DNA of 64,000 bases from Nocardioides limicola (GTDB lineage Bacteria > Actinomycetota > Actinomycetes > Propionibacteriales > Nocardioidaceae), in the NCBI RefSeq assembly GCF_016827675.1, contig NZ_JAERJA010000012.1, positions 62,001-126,000 on the forward strand, read 5' to 3'. The position numbers and the translations under genes were made by a program. A model generated the notes under the pieces. The model did no database searches, had not been told where the DNA came from, and was given only the letters and a program-made list of their open reading frames with translations. Shown one piece after another: positions 17,410 through 25,571 of this stretch (positions are counted from its first letter, which is position 1; every line of letters starts with the position of its first letter).

Positions 17410-17473
17410 CGAGCAGGTGTGGACACACTCACCGCAGCGCACCCCGTCAGCAGCGACGACGGCGTGTTGCACG

Positions 17474-17479
17474 TACGCT
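17474..17479 (+). promoter_or_regulatory. Putative proximal -10 of sigR
   Basis: TACGCT, eight bases before the ATG at 17488. It would supply a basal leaderless transcript for the short SigR form. Confidence 0.45.
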
Positions 17480-17487
17480 GGGGGACG

Positions 17488-18126
17488 ATGAGCGACTCAC
17501 CCAACCTCGACTCACCCGATGTCGACGTGACCACCGAGAGCCCCGCCGACCGCGCGGCCAGGTTCGAACGCGACGCCCTGCCCTACCTCGACCAGCTCTA
17601 CTCGGCGGCGATGCGGATGACCCGCAACCCGGCCGATGCCGAGGACCTCGTGCAGGAGACGTTCGCCAAGGCGTACTCGTCCTTCCACCAGTACCGACCC
17701 GGCACCAACCTCAAGGCCTGGCTGTACCGGATCCTGACCAACACCTTCATCAACTCCTACCGCAAGAAGCAGCGGCAGCCGCAGCAGTCCATGGCCGAAG
17801 ACGTCGAGGACTGGCAACTGCACCGGGCCGAGTCACACACGCCCGGCGGGCTGAAGTCAGCCGAGGCCGAGGCGCTCGAGCACTTGCCCGACTCCGAGGT
17901 GAAGGAGGCGCTGCAGCGTCTGCCCGAGGAGTTCCGGCTCGCTGTCTATCTCGCGGACGTGGAGGGATTTCCCTACAAGGAGATCGCCGAGATCATGGAC
18001 ACCCCGATCGGCACCGTGATGTCGCGCCTGCACCGTGGCCGGCGCCAGTTGCGGGACATGCTGGCCGACTACGTGCGCGAGCACGACCTGCTGCCCGCGG
18101 CGACCGTCCAGGAGGCCACCTCGTGA
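17488..18126 (+). CDS. sigR: ECF sigma factor SigR (thiol-oxidative stress)
   Basis: 212 residues from the ATG at 17488. Region 2 ([30 protein letters not shown]) and region 4 ([27 protein letters not shown]) are typical of the SigR/SigH group, and rsrA overlaps it by four bases. Under disulfide stress oxidised RsrA releases the sigma factor, which drives thioredoxin, mycothiol and protease genes. An in-frame GTG at 17419 lies just after the distal promoter and would add 23 residues, recalling the longer, unstable SigR' isoform of Streptomyces coelicolor. Confidence 0.95.
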   Translation: MSDSPNLDSPDVDVTTESPADRAARFERDALPYLDQLYSAAMRMTRNPADAEDLVQETFAKAYSSFHQYRPGTNLKAWLYRILTNTFINSYRKKQRQPQQSMAEDVEDWQLHRAESHTPGGLKSAEAEALEHLPDSEVKEALQRLPEEFRLAVYLADVEGFPYKEIAEIMDTPIGTVMSRLHRGRRQLRDMLADYVREHDLLPAATVQEATS

Positions 18127-18377
18127 ACGACGACCGTGAGTGCATGGAGTACCTCCAGCAGATCGTCAGACTGCTCGACAATGAACTCGATGCGTCCGGG
18201 TGCGCGGATGTGCGCCGGCACCTCGAGGAGTGCGGACCCTGTCGACATGCCCATGACCTCGAGCGCACCGTCAAGCAACTCGTCGCCCGCTCCTGCGCGG
18301 AGAAGGCGCCTGAGGACCTGCGTGCCAAGGTGATGCTCGAGATCCACCACGTCCAACTGCGGATCAGCGAGGGCTGA
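18123..18377 (+). CDS. rsrA: Redox-sensing zinc anti-sigma factor RsrA
   Basis: 84 residues starting at a GTG that overlaps the sigR stop. The ZAS motif is [15 protein letters not shown] (H-x3-C-x2-C), with a further cysteine near the N-terminus ([10 protein letters not shown]) and one near residue 59 (ARSCAEK). In RsrA, oxidation of a zinc-ligand cysteine to a disulfide releases SigR. The length and coupling match mycothiol-system anti-sigma factors. Confidence 0.95.
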   Translation: MNDDRECMEYLQQIVRLLDNELDASGCADVRRHLEECGPCRHAHDLERTVKQLVARSCAEKAPEDLRAKVMLEIHHVQLRISEG

Positions 18378-18386
18378 GAAGCGCAA

Positions 18387-18413
18387 ACCCCCGCACCGGG
18401 TGGGTACGGGGGT
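18387..18413. terminator. Hairpin between rsrA and bL37 genes
   Basis: ACCCCCG (18387-18393) pairs with CGGGGGT (18407-18413), extended by ACC/GGT after one mismatch. It separates the convergent rsrA and bL37 genes. Confidence 0.65.
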
Positions 18414-18433
18414 CACGTCAGTGCACTGCTGCG

Positions 18434-18508
18434 TCAGGTGTTGGGACGCTTGCCGTGGTTCGCGCCCTTCTTGCGGCGCGCGCGCCGCTTGCGGCCGGTC
18501 TTGCCCAT
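18434..18508 (-). CDS. 50S ribosomal protein bL37 (24 residues)
   Basis: The 24-codon frame reads MGKTGRKRRARRKKG, then ANHGKRPNT and TGA. A strong GGAGG lies seven bases before the ATG. Half of its residues are K or R, and the ANHGKRPN tail matches the tiny bL37 protein first seen in mycobacterial ribosome structures and conserved in Actinobacteria. The location beside sigR/rsrA is also conserved. Gene finders often miss it because of its length. Confidence 0.9.
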   Translation of the reverse strand: MGKTGRKRRARRKKGANHGKRPNT

Positions 18509-18621
18509 GGTGTCCTCCTCATCGGTCCACGCCACACCGGAGGCGCGGCACGGCCACCCAGTCTCCCATGGCGGTCGCGGGCCCGCGAAATCACCCCCGA
18601 CGCACCCCTGCTGCGCCGGAC

Positions 18622-18984
18622 TCAGCCCAGCCGGGACAGGAAGCTTTCGGCGTCCACCACCACCCGAGTCACCTCGGCAGTGCCGACCAGGCGACTGTCG
18701 TCGTCACCGCCGACGTGCCGCGCGGTGACGGTGAAGCGGTGCAGCCGCCCGTCGGCGTACGTCTCCTCGGCGACCACGTCGAGGTCACGGCCCACCGCTG
18801 AGGCCGCCAGGTGCTCCACCTGCATCCGGGTGCCCACCGAGGTGGCCCCCTCGGGCAGCACCGCGTCGAGGGCAGCGCAGGTGGCCGCCTCACACCAGGC
18901 CAGCAGTCGGGGGGTCCCCAACACCGGCAGCGAGCCCGAACCCACCGCGATCGCAGTGTCCGCGTCGGTCACCGTGAACCTCAT
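18622..18984 (-). CDS. Hotdog-fold thioesterase (FlK-like)
   Basis: 120 residues from the ATG at 18984. The sequence LPVLGTPRLLAWCEAATCAAL, then SVGTRMQVEHLAASAVGRDL matches thioesterases of the fluoroacetyl-CoA thioesterase type, in which a Thr/Glu/His set is used; E and H of QVEHLA fit. It probably hydrolyses a small acyl-CoA. It starts eight bases after the ThDP enzyme, so the two are cotranscribed and may share a metabolite. Confidence 0.8.
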   Translation of the reverse strand: MRFTVTDADTAIAVGSGSLPVLGTPRLLAWCEAATCAALDAVLPEGATSVGTRMQVEHLAASAVGRDLDVVAEETYADGRLHRFTVTARHVGGDDDSRLVGTAEVTRVVVDAESFLSRLG

Positions 18985-18992
18985 CGACGCCC

Positions 18993-20681
18993 TCAGATCC
19001 CCAGGGTGTTGCGTGGGTAGGCCGCCTCCACGTCGGTGATCACGTTGATCAGATACGGCACGCCGGAAGCGAACGCCCGGTCGAGGGCGGGACCGATCCC
19101 GGCCGGATCGGTCACCATCTCGCCGGCGCCGCCCAGCGCCTTCACGACCTCGTGGTACGCCGTGCGCTGCGCGAGGTCCGCTGCCACGTCGTAGCCGTAG
19201 ATCAGCTGCATCGGCCCCTTCTCCAGCCCCCAGGCCGAGTTGTTCCCGACCACCATCACCACCGGCAGCCGGTGCCGGACCAGGGTGTCCACGTCCATCA
19301 GCGAGAACCCGGCCGCGCCGTCGCCGAGCAGCAGCACCACCTGGGCCGAGGGGCGGGCGATCCGGGCCGCGATGGCTGCTCCGAGGCCGGCTCCGAGGCA
19401 CCCGTAGGGGCCCGGGTCGAGCCAGCAGCCGGGGCGGGCCGGCTCCACGAACTTGCCGGCGAAACTGACGAAGTCGCCGCCGTCACCGATCACCACCGCG
19501 TCGTCGGCGAGCCGGGGCGCCAGCTCACCGTAGATGCGCGCCGGATGGATCGGGTCGGCCTCCGCGGCGAGCAGCATCGCGTCACGCTCGGTGGCGACCT
19601 TCACCGCGTCGGTCAGCGACGCCGACCAGGCTGCCCAGTCAGGGCGGCGCACCAGCGCCTCCACGGCCGTCCGCAGGCCGTCCAGGCATCGGGTCAGGTC
19701 CCCGAACGCGGAGCCGGCCAGGGCTGCGTGCCGCGACACCTGGCCGGGGGAGTCGGCGATGTGGACGACCTGGGCGGTCGGACCGCCGTCCTTGCCGCCG
19801 AAGACGCCGTAGCCGAGCCGGAAGTCCAGTGGTGTGCCGACCACCACCACCAGGTCTGCCGAACTCAACGCCTGACCTCGCGCCTTGGTGACCAGCAGCG
19901 GGTGCCCGCCCGGCAGCAGGCCGCGGCCCATCCCGTTGGTCAGGGTGGGGATGCCGAACGCCTCCACCAGCCGCAACGCAGCCTCTTCTGCGCGGTCGGC
20001 CCACACGTCGGTGCCCAGCACCAGCACCGGATGCCTGGCCTCGCTGAGGAGTTCGGCGATCTCGGCCAACGCGTCGGGGTCGGGCTCGATCACCTCGGTG
20101 GCCGCCGCGATCGGGGTGGGCACGGTGACGGTGTCGAAGAACGAGTCCATCGGCACGTCCACGAAGGCGGGACCACGGTGCGGGGCGCCAGCGGCCGCGA
20201 ACGCGGCGTCCATCCCATCGGCGATCTCGGCGGACGAACCGATGGTGCGGGCGAACTTGGAGACCGGCGCCAGGATCGGCGGATGGTCGAGCTCCTGCAG
20301 GCTCCCGCTGCCCCACCGGCCGGCCGGGGCGCGGCCGCCGACCACCACCATCGGGGAGCCGGAGAACTGGGCCTGGGCCACCGCACTGACGCCGTTGGTG
20401 ACGCCCGGCCCGGCCGTCAGCACGGCCAGGCCCGGGGTCCGGGTCAGCTTCCCGGTCGCCTCGGCCGCGAAGGCCGCGGTCTGCTCGTGCCGCACGTCCA
20501 CCAGCCGCATCGGCGGCTCGGCCTTCACCGCCCCGTCGTACATCGGGAAGACGTGCGCTCCCGACAGCGTGAACATCGTCTCCACACCGTGACTGCGGGC
20601 CACCTCGACGGCGACCTGGCCGCAGTGTCCGGTGAGCTCGTCGGCGTGGGATCCGGTTTCGGGAAGGGTCTCGGAACTCAT
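18993..20681 (-). CDS. Thiamine diphosphate-dependent enzyme, acetolactate synthase-like
   Basis: 562 residues with the three ThDP domains. The N-terminal domain has the catalytic glutamate in VDVRHEQTAAFAAEA; the C-terminal domain has the cofactor motif GDGAAGFSLMDVDTL ending in VVGNNSAW. It is annotated in relatives as acetolactate synthase, but no regulatory-subunit gene is nearby and the partner is a thioesterase, so branched-chain amino acid synthesis is not assured; an IlvX-like or oxalyl-CoA-decarboxylase-like carboligase/decarboxylase is possible. Confidence 0.87.
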   Translation of the reverse strand: MSSETLPETGSHADELTGHCGQVAVEVARSHGVETMFTLSGAHVFPMYDGAVKAEPPMRLVDVRHEQTAAFAAEATGKLTRTPGLAVLTAGPGVTNGVSAVAQAQFSGSPMVVVGGRAPAGRWGSGSLQELDHPPILAPVSKFARTIGSSAEIADGMDAAFAAAGAPHRGPAFVDVPMDSFFDTVTVPTPIAAATEVIEPDPDALAEIAELLSEARHPVLVLGTDVWADRAEEAALRLVEAFGIPTLTNGMGRGLLPGGHPLLVTKARGQALSSADLVVVVGTPLDFRLGYGVFGGKDGGPTAQVVHIADSPGQVSRHAALAGSAFGDLTRCLDGLRTAVEALVRRPDWAAWSASLTDAVKVATERDAMLLAAEADPIHPARIYGELAPRLADDAVVIGDGGDFVSFAGKFVEPARPGCWLDPGPYGCLGAGLGAAIAARIARPSAQVVLLLGDGAAGFSLMDVDTLVRHRLPVVMVVGNNSAWGLEKGPMQLIYGYDVAADLAQRTAYHEVVKALGGAGEMVTDPAGIGPALDRAFASGVPYLINVITDVEAAYPRNTLGI

Positions 20682-20688
20682 GCGCCCG

Positions 20689-20694
20689 AACCTA
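20689..20694 (-). promoter_or_regulatory. Putative -10 of the ThDP enzyme operon
   Basis: Minus-strand TAGGTT, seven bases before the ATG at 20681. Confidence 0.45.
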
Positions 20695-20727
20695 CCGGAG
20701 TCCGCCGCACCGCTGGTGCGGTCGCGG

Positions 20728-21570
20728 TCAGTAGCCGATCAAGTGACGCGCGTTGCTGGCCCGGAGCGCGTCCACCAGCACCAGCAGCAGGTCCGCGCGC
20801 AACGACGGGGCCTGTGGGGAGAGCACGACCTGCAGGTGCAGCGCCCGCAGGAACGCCTCCGCGTTCCCGGTCGCGTCGTAGGGGTCCCGGTCGCCGGCGA
20901 CCCGGGCCGTGGCGGCGAGACGGAGCCGGTTCACCCACGGCTCCAGCAGGCTCAGCGGCAGCAGGTCGCGGCCCAACAGAGCCATCACCGTGGTCGCCAG
21001 ACGATCCGGCTCCCCGGAGTTCAGCCGGGCCCCTGGGACGGTCACCCGGTCGGCCACCACGTCCAGGATCGCGGTGAGTTCGGGTTGCTCGAGATGGCGG
21101 GATCTGGCCAGTTGACTCAACGCGTCGGCGCCGTGCGCGATCGCGTGCGCCCACCCTTGACCGGGGACGTAGCCGCGCAGGTCCTGCTCCCGCAGCAGCC
21201 AGGTGGCCAGGTGATCACCCCACCGGAGCACCGTGGCCGCCTCGAGGCGGAGCACCTCGTTGTCCCGGGCCAGGCACTCACCGAGCACCAGCGCCGACCA
21301 GCTGCGCCGGAACACCGAGTCGGTGCCCGACTCACCCAGGCCGGTCAGCAGTCCGGTGGCGATGCCGTCGCCGAGGCCGCGCAGCAGATCGTCGTACACA
21401 CCCCGGTGGATCCAGGTGGCCAGCGCCGGATAGGCCAACCCGTCCCGGGTCTCCGGGTCCGGGGACCCGAGCATCGCGGTGAGTTCGGCGGTCAGGTCGT
21501 CGAGCGGGCGTTGAGCGGGGACGCGCAGGCCGTCGGCCTGCACCTGCTGCCAGAACCCCGAGGTTGTCAT
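20728..21570 (-). CDS. DUF2785 domain protein
   Basis: 280 residues from the ATG at 21570; CAGGAT stands six bases upstream. The sequence is all-helical and HEAT-like: YPALATWIHRGVYDDLLRGL, SFRRSWSALVLGECLARDN (approximately) and VPGQGWAHAIAHGADAL, a pattern I associate with DUF2785. The conserved GWAHAIAHGADAL and W/H residues suggest a binding pocket, but no activity is known. It is divergent from the PdtaS-like kinase with only 33 bases between the starts. Confidence 0.75.
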   Translation of the reverse strand: MTTSGFWQQVQADGLRVPAQRPLDDLTAELTAMLGSPDPETRDGLAYPALATWIHRGVYDDLLRGLGDGIATGLLTGLGESGTDSVFRRSWSALVLGECLARDNEVLRLEAATVLRWGDHLATWLLREQDLRGYVPGQGWAHAIAHGADALSQLARSRHLEQPELTAILDVVADRVTVPGARLNSGEPDRLATTVMALLGRDLLPLSLLEPWVNRLRLAATARVAGDRDPYDATGNAEAFLRALHLQVVLSPQAPSLRADLLLVLVDALRASNARHLIGY

Positions 21571-21591
21571 GAGGCAATCCTGCCAGCCCTC

Positions 21592-21597
21592 TACGCT
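21592..21597 (+). promoter_or_regulatory. Putative -10 of the PdtaS-like kinase gene
   Basis: TACGCT, six bases before the GTG at 21604. Confidence 0.45.
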
Positions 21598-21603
21598 GGC
21601 CGG

Positions 21604-23076
21604 GTGCCGACCCTGACCGATGTGGTGGCGGGCCACACCACGCTGCAGCCCGACGACGTCGCCTGGCTGCAGTCGTTGCTCGCCGACTGGCAGATCATCG
21701 CCGACCTCTCCTTCGCCGATCTGGTGCTCTGGTTGCCTGATCAGGACGGGCGTGGCTTCTGGGCAGGGGCCCAGAAACGTCCCACCACCGGCCCGACCGC
21801 GTTCGTGGATGATCTGATCGGCACCTTCCTGCCGACGGGTCGACGGCCGATGGTGGACCAGGCGTGGAGCACCGGGCGGCTGGTGCGTGACGGTGACCCG
21901 GAGTGGCGCGACGACGTCCCGGTGCGGGTGGAGGCGATCCCGGTGCGCCGCGCCGACACGGTCATCGCGGTCATCGCCCGGACCACCAACCTGATCGGGT
22001 TCCGCACCCCGAGCCGGTTGGAGTTGTCCTACCTCCAAGCGGCCGACGATCTGACCCGGATGATCTCCCGCGGCGCCTTCCCGGTGCCGGGCCAGCGCAG
22101 CGACCATGCCGACACGCCCCGGGTGGGCGACGGATTCATCCGCGTCGACGCCGGCGGCCGGGTCGTCTACGCGAGTCCGAACGCGACCTCGGTCTATCAC
22201 CGCCTCGGCCACTCCGACGACCTCACCGGCGACCTGCTCGCCGACGTCACCCGGGCCCTGGTCCCGCCCCGCCGGCGCACCGACGAGGAGACGTTGAGCG
22301 CGGTGCTCGGGGGCCGGGTGCACCGGGACACCGAACTCGGCGGCGGCAGCGTCACCCTGGTGCTGCGGTCCATCCCGCTGCGACCCGCGGGGGAGCATGT
22401 GGGTGCGTTGATCCTGCTTCGGGACGTCACCGAACTGCGCCGCCGGGACCGAGAGTTGATCACCAAGGATGCGACGATCCGGGAGATCCACCATCGGGTC
22501 AAGAACAACCTGCAGACGGTGGCGGCCCTGCTCCGGCTGCAGGCCCGGCGAGTCACCGAGCCCAGCGCCAGGCATGCGCTCGAGGAGGCGGTCAGCCGGG
22601 TCGGCTCGATCGCCCTGGTGCACGAGACGTTGAGCCAGACCGACGAGGAGCACGTCGAGTTCGACAGCATCGCCGATCGGCTGGGTCGGATGGTCACCGA
22701 CGTCGGCGCCAGCCGGGCACGGGTGCTGCGCCGCGGCTCGTTCGGGGTGCTCCCGGCCGAGGTGGCCACGCCGCTGGCGATGGTGCTCACCGAACTGCTC
22801 CAGAACGCCGTCGAGCACGGCTGGCCGCTCACCGACGATGCCGACGGTCAGATCCTGGTCGAGGCCGACACCCTCGTCGGCCGACTGCACGTGCGGATCA
22901 CCGACGACGGCCAGGGGCTTCCCGAAGGTTTCGACCTCGACACCTCGGTGAGTCTGGGGCTCTCGATCGTGCGGACCCTCGTCGAGTCCGAGCTTGGCGG
23001 TCAGCTGGCCCTCGGGTCGGCCGCCTCCGGGGGGACCCGCGCCGAGATCGACATCCCGCTGGGCGAGTCCGACTGA
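21604..23076 (+). CDS. pdtaS: PdtaS-like cytosolic sensor histidine kinase
   Basis: 490 residues from the GTG at 21604, with no membrane segment. Order: GAF-like domain (about 20-155), PAS domain (about 170-280), HisKA_2 with EIHHRVKNNLQTVAALLRLQ (phosphorylatable His near 296/297), then HATPase_c with ELLQNAVEHGW and TDDGQGLPEGF. This matches PdtaS (Rv3220c), whose partner PdtaR is an RNA-binding ANTAR antiterminator; no pdtaR is in the window, as expected for an unlinked partner. The neighbour whiB1 supports the assignment. Confidence 0.88.
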   Translation: MPTLTDVVAGHTTLQPDDVAWLQSLLADWQIIADLSFADLVLWLPDQDGRGFWAGAQKRPTTGPTAFVDDLIGTFLPTGRRPMVDQAWSTGRLVRDGDPEWRDDVPVRVEAIPVRRADTVIAVIARTTNLIGFRTPSRLELSYLQAADDLTRMISRGAFPVPGQRSDHADTPRVGDGFIRVDAGGRVVYASPNATSVYHRLGHSDDLTGDLLADVTRALVPPRRRTDEETLSAVLGGRVHRDTELGGGSVTLVLRSIPLRPAGEHVGALILLRDVTELRRRDRELITKDATIREIHHRVKNNLQTVAALLRLQARRVTEPSARHALEEAVSRVGSIALVHETLSQTDEEHVEFDSIADRLGRMVTDVGASRARVLRRGSFGVLPAEVATPLAMVLTELLQNAVEHGWPLTDDADGQILVEADTLVGRLHVRITDDGQGLPEGFDLDTSVSLGLSIVRTLVESELGGQLALGSAASGGTRAEIDIPLGESD

Positions 23077-23097
23077 CCCCTCACAGGGCCGCGCCGG

Positions 23098-23349
23098 TCA
23101 GGCGGTGCGCACCCGCGCCCGTGCGTTGCGACGCTTCAGCGCCCGCCGCTCGTCCTCGCTCAGACCACCCCACACGCCGTGGTCCTGGCCAGCCTCCAGC
23201 GCCCACGCGAGACACTGCTCGCGCACCTCGCAGCGACGGCACACCTGCTTGGCCTCCTCGATCTGGAGAATGGCCGGACCGGTGTTGCCGATCGGGAAGA
23301 ACAGCTCCGGATCCTCGTCGAGGCATTCGGAACGATGGCGCCAATCCAT
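23098..23349 (-). CDS. whiB1: WhiB-family iron-sulfur transcription factor (WhiB1-like)
   Basis: 83 residues from the ATG at 23349 (MDWRHRSECLDEDPELFFP). The four cluster cysteines are C9 and those of VCRRCEVREQC; GVWGG is the beta-turn and DERRALKRRNARARVR the basic tail. These match WhiB1, an essential [4Fe-4S], NO-sensitive regulator that binds SigA. The position next to the PdtaS kinase is the M. tuberculosis order Rv3219/Rv3220c. Longer in-frame starts exist but lack homology. Confidence 0.93.
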   Translation of the reverse strand: MDWRHRSECLDEDPELFFPIGNTGPAILQIEEAKQVCRRCEVREQCLAWALEAGQDHGVWGGLSEDERRALKRRNARARVRTA

Positions 23350-23527
23350 GGCTTGGGGGACTCGCTTCCTTGTCGTCGGGCTGCCCGAGGGGTGGCCGGG
23401 CACGCCGGAACCCCACTCCGCAAATCACACCCACCCTCGAACGTCGGAGGGCAGGGTCGACCTACGTGCGGGGACTTGCACGGAACAGGGTGGCAAGAGA
23501 TCGGCCTCGTGACAACCCCCCCAGGCA

Positions 23528-23549
23528 CGTCGCATTCGTCACATTCGTC
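23528..23549. repeat. 9-bp direct repeat upstream of whiB1
   Basis: GCATTCGTC and ACATTCGTC are tandem, with CGTC preceding. A protein-binding iteron is possible. Confidence 0.35.
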
Positions 23550-23588
23550 TCCGGGGCACCGTCGACGGGTCTGAAACCGTCGTCTGGA

Positions 23589-23594
23589 TAGCAT
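23589..23594 (+). promoter_or_regulatory. Putative -10 of the small membrane protein gene
   Basis: TAGCAT, six bases before the GTG at 23601. Confidence 0.45.
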
Positions 23595-23600
23595 CCCTGG

Positions 23601-23993
23601 GTGACCCAAACGCGCCTCCCACGCCCGCTCCTGCTCGCCGCCGCACTGGCGGTGCTGCAGGGCGTCGTCCTCATCGGCTACGGCGTCCTCGAACTGGCGG
23701 CGACCAGCGGCAGCCGACCCGAGGTCGGCCTGACCACCGGCATCTTCTTCGCCGGCTACGGGGCCGGGCTGGTCGCCTGCGGGTGGGGGCTGTCCAGGCT
23801 GGTGGTGTGGGCGCGCAGCCCGATCGTGCTGGCGCAGTTGCTGCACCTGGGCGTCGCGTGGAGTTTCCGCGGCGGCGGGACCAGTCAGGTCGCCTGGGTG
23901 CTCGCCGCGGTGTCGGTCACCATGCTGGTGCTGATCCTGTGGCCGAGCACGCTGGCCGCCCTGCGCGACTCCGAGGACGAGTCCGCAGGCTGA
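23601..23993 (+). CDS. Small four-helix membrane protein
   Basis: 130 residues from a GTG. Four hydrophobic segments can be read (about 10-30, 42-62, 72-88 and 97-115), separated by short loops, with an acidic C-terminal tail (LRDSEDESAG). Similar hypothetical membrane proteins are common in Nocardioides-like genomes. No function is recognised. The stop lies in three imperfect copies of a GAGTTCAGCC decamer running into the end of sigF. Confidence 0.72.
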   Translation: MTQTRLPRPLLLAAALAVLQGVVLIGYGVLELAATSGSRPEVGLTTGIFFAGYGAGLVACGWGLSRLVVWARSPIVLAQLLHLGVAWSFRGGGTSQVAWVLAAVSVTMLVLILWPSTLAALRDSEDESAG

Positions 23994-24005
23994 GTTCAGC
24001 CGAGT

Positions 24006-24743
24006 TCAGCCGAGTTCGGCTCGCAGCGACTCCAAGGTCCGGGTCAGCACCCGGGAGACATGCATCTGCGAGACCCCGATCTCCTCGGCGATCTCGCGTT
24101 GTGACCTGTTGCCGAAGAACCGGAGCAACAGCACCTGCTTCTCCCTGGCCGGCAGCTTCTTGAGCAGCGGCTTGATCGACTCACGCAACTCGACCAGGTC
24201 GTAGTCGTCGGCGTCGGAGGGCAGGGTCTGGTCCAGGCCGGGCTCGTCGTCGTCCGCGCCGTGCAGCGACTGGCTGCGGTAGGCCTGAGCGGATTCGAGT
24301 CCTTCCAGGATCTCCTCGACGCTGACGCCGACGGCGGCAGCGAGTTCCGCCGGTGTCGGGGAGCGGCCCAGGGCCAGGGAGAGTTCGCTGCGCGAGCGCG
24401 AGATCTGCTCGCGGAGCTCCTGCAGGCGCCGGGGCACCCGGACCGCCCAGCCCTTGTCCCGGAAGTGCTTCTTGAGCTCCCCCAGGACGGTCGGGACGGC
24501 GTAGGTGGAGAACGCGGCGCCGTGCCCGGCGTCGTAGCGATCGACGGCCTGGATCAGCGCCAGCACTCCGACCTGGATCAGGTCCTCCATCGGCTCGCCC
24601 CGTCCCGAGAACTGGCCGGCGCAGTGCCGCACCAGGGGCATCGAGAGTTCGACGATCTCGTTGCGCAGGGCGAGCCGTTCGGACTCATCGACGGCGGCGG
24701 GCAGTGCAGCGACCAGCGCCTGCACGCGCTCGCGATCCGACAT
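24006..24743 (-). CDS. sigF: SigB/SigF-family stress sigma factor
   Basis: 245 residues with regions 2 (MEDLIQVGVLALIQAVDRYD, FSTYAVPTVLGELKKHFRDKGW), 3 (LGRSPTPAELAAAVGVSVEEI) and 4 (EIAEEIGVSQMHVSRVLTRTLESL), the group 3 SigB/SigF plan. It follows the RsbW-type anti-sigma gene by six bases. Such factors direct general-stress, stationary-phase or developmental programmes. Which paralogue this is cannot be fixed from the sequence. Confidence 0.92.
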   Translation of the reverse strand: MSDRERVQALVAALPAAVDESERLALRNEIVELSMPLVRHCAGQFSGRGEPMEDLIQVGVLALIQAVDRYDAGHGAAFSTYAVPTVLGELKKHFRDKGWAVRVPRRLQELREQISRSRSELSLALGRSPTPAELAAAVGVSVEEILEGLESAQAYRSQSLHGADDDEPGLDQTLPSDADDYDLVELRESIKPLLKKLPAREKQVLLLRFFGNRSQREIAEEIGVSQMHVSRVLTRTLESLRAELG

Positions 24744-24749
24744 CGCCCG

Positions 24750-25130
24750 TCAGTGGTCCACGGGCGTGTCGGCCAGTGACGCGCGCAGGGTCAACGACAC
24801 CGAGAACCGGTCGTCGGTGATCTCGGTGACCACATCGTCGGCCAGCGCGTCCAGGACCTGCCAGGCGAAGCCGTCACGGTCCAACTCGGGCGCCGTGGCG
24901 GCCACTGAGACCGTCATCGTGAACCGGCCGGGTGCGAGCGCGAAGTGGCAGTCCAAGGCGGCGCCGGGCACCGCCTCGGGCAACACCAGAGCACACGCCT
25001 CGCCGACCGCCATCCGCAGGTCCTCGAGTTCGTCGATGGTGAAGTCGAGACGGGCGGCGAGCCCCGTGGCGGTGGTGCGCACCACCGCCACGAAGGCGCC
25101 GTCGGCCGGTACTCGAAGCTCCGCGTCCAT
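24750..25130 (-). CDS. rsbW: RsbW-type anti-sigma factor
   Basis: 126 residues with a GHKL ATPase core: DFTIDELEDLRMAVGEACALVL is the helix carrying the N-box region, here lacking the classic Asn. The DxGxG-like box is also degenerate, which is common in actinobacterial SigF antagonists. It precedes the sigma gene by six bases and follows sodN by 15 bases on the same strand. It probably binds and inhibits the downstream sigma factor; kinase activity toward an anti-anti-sigma factor is uncertain. Confidence 0.83.
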   Translation of the reverse strand: MDAELRVPADGAFVAVVRTTATGLAARLDFTIDELEDLRMAVGEACALVLPEAVPGAALDCHFALAPGRFTMTVSVAATAPELDRDGFAWQVLDALADDVVTEITDDRFSVSLTLRASLADTPVDH

Positions 25131-25145
25131 CGTCGAGGGAGGGAC

Positions 25146-25547
25146 TCAGCCCTGCTTCGTCGCCCAGAAGATCTCGGCGATCTCGTCGATCTTGGCCAAC
25201 AACTGGTCGGCGACCTCGGCGTCCAGGGTCCCCTTGGTGCCGCCGGCGCCGGCCAGCTTGGTGGCCTCGTTGATCAGCGTGTGCAGGTGCGGGTACTTCT
25301 CGAAGTGCGGGGGCTTGAAGTAGTCGGTCCACAGGATCCACAGGTGCTTCTTGACCTCTTCGGAGCGCTGCTCCTTGATCATCACCGCGCGGGTGCGGAA
25401 GTCCGGGTCGTCGTTGTCGGCGACCTTGGCGATCAGGGCCTTGATCGACTCGGCCTCGATCCGGGCCTGAGCGGGGTCATAGACGCCACACGGCAGATCA
25501 CAGTGGGCGGAGACCTCGATGGCGGGGGCGAACAGTCGGGCGAACAT
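25146..25547 (-). CDS. sodN: Nickel superoxide dismutase precursor
   Basis: 133 residues. A short propeptide (MFARLFAPAIEVSA) precedes HCDLPCGVYDPAQARIEAES, the nickel hook: after cleavage the new N-terminal His and the two cysteines ligate nickel. The helical body (FRTRAVMIKEQRSEEVKKHLWILW, YFKPPHFEKYPHLHTLINEA) is typical. It dismutates superoxide in the cytosol. A good AGGAG precedes the ATG. The maturation protease gene is divergent and 24 bases away; rsbW-sigF follow closely on the same strand. Confidence 0.97.
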   Translation of the reverse strand: MFARLFAPAIEVSAHCDLPCGVYDPAQARIEAESIKALIAKVADNDDPDFRTRAVMIKEQRSEEVKKHLWILWTDYFKPPHFEKYPHLHTLINEATKLAGAGGTKGTLDAEVADQLLAKIDEIAEIFWATKQG

Positions 25548-25571
25548 TGGCGCAACTCCTTCATCAAACCG

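Larger units (their letters stand above)
23350..23600. promoter_or_regulatory. 251-bp divergent regulatory region of whiB1
   Basis: No convincing gene lies here. I see isolated TGTGA half-sites but no TGTGA-N6-TCACA CRP palindrome like the one at mycobacterial whiB1, and no clear sigma-70 promoter for whiB1. Confidence 0.4.

Noticed and set aside
23350..23600. CRP site controlling whiB1 as in M. tuberculosis
   Set aside because: Only isolated TGTGA half-sites; no TGTGA-N6-TCACA palindrome was found.
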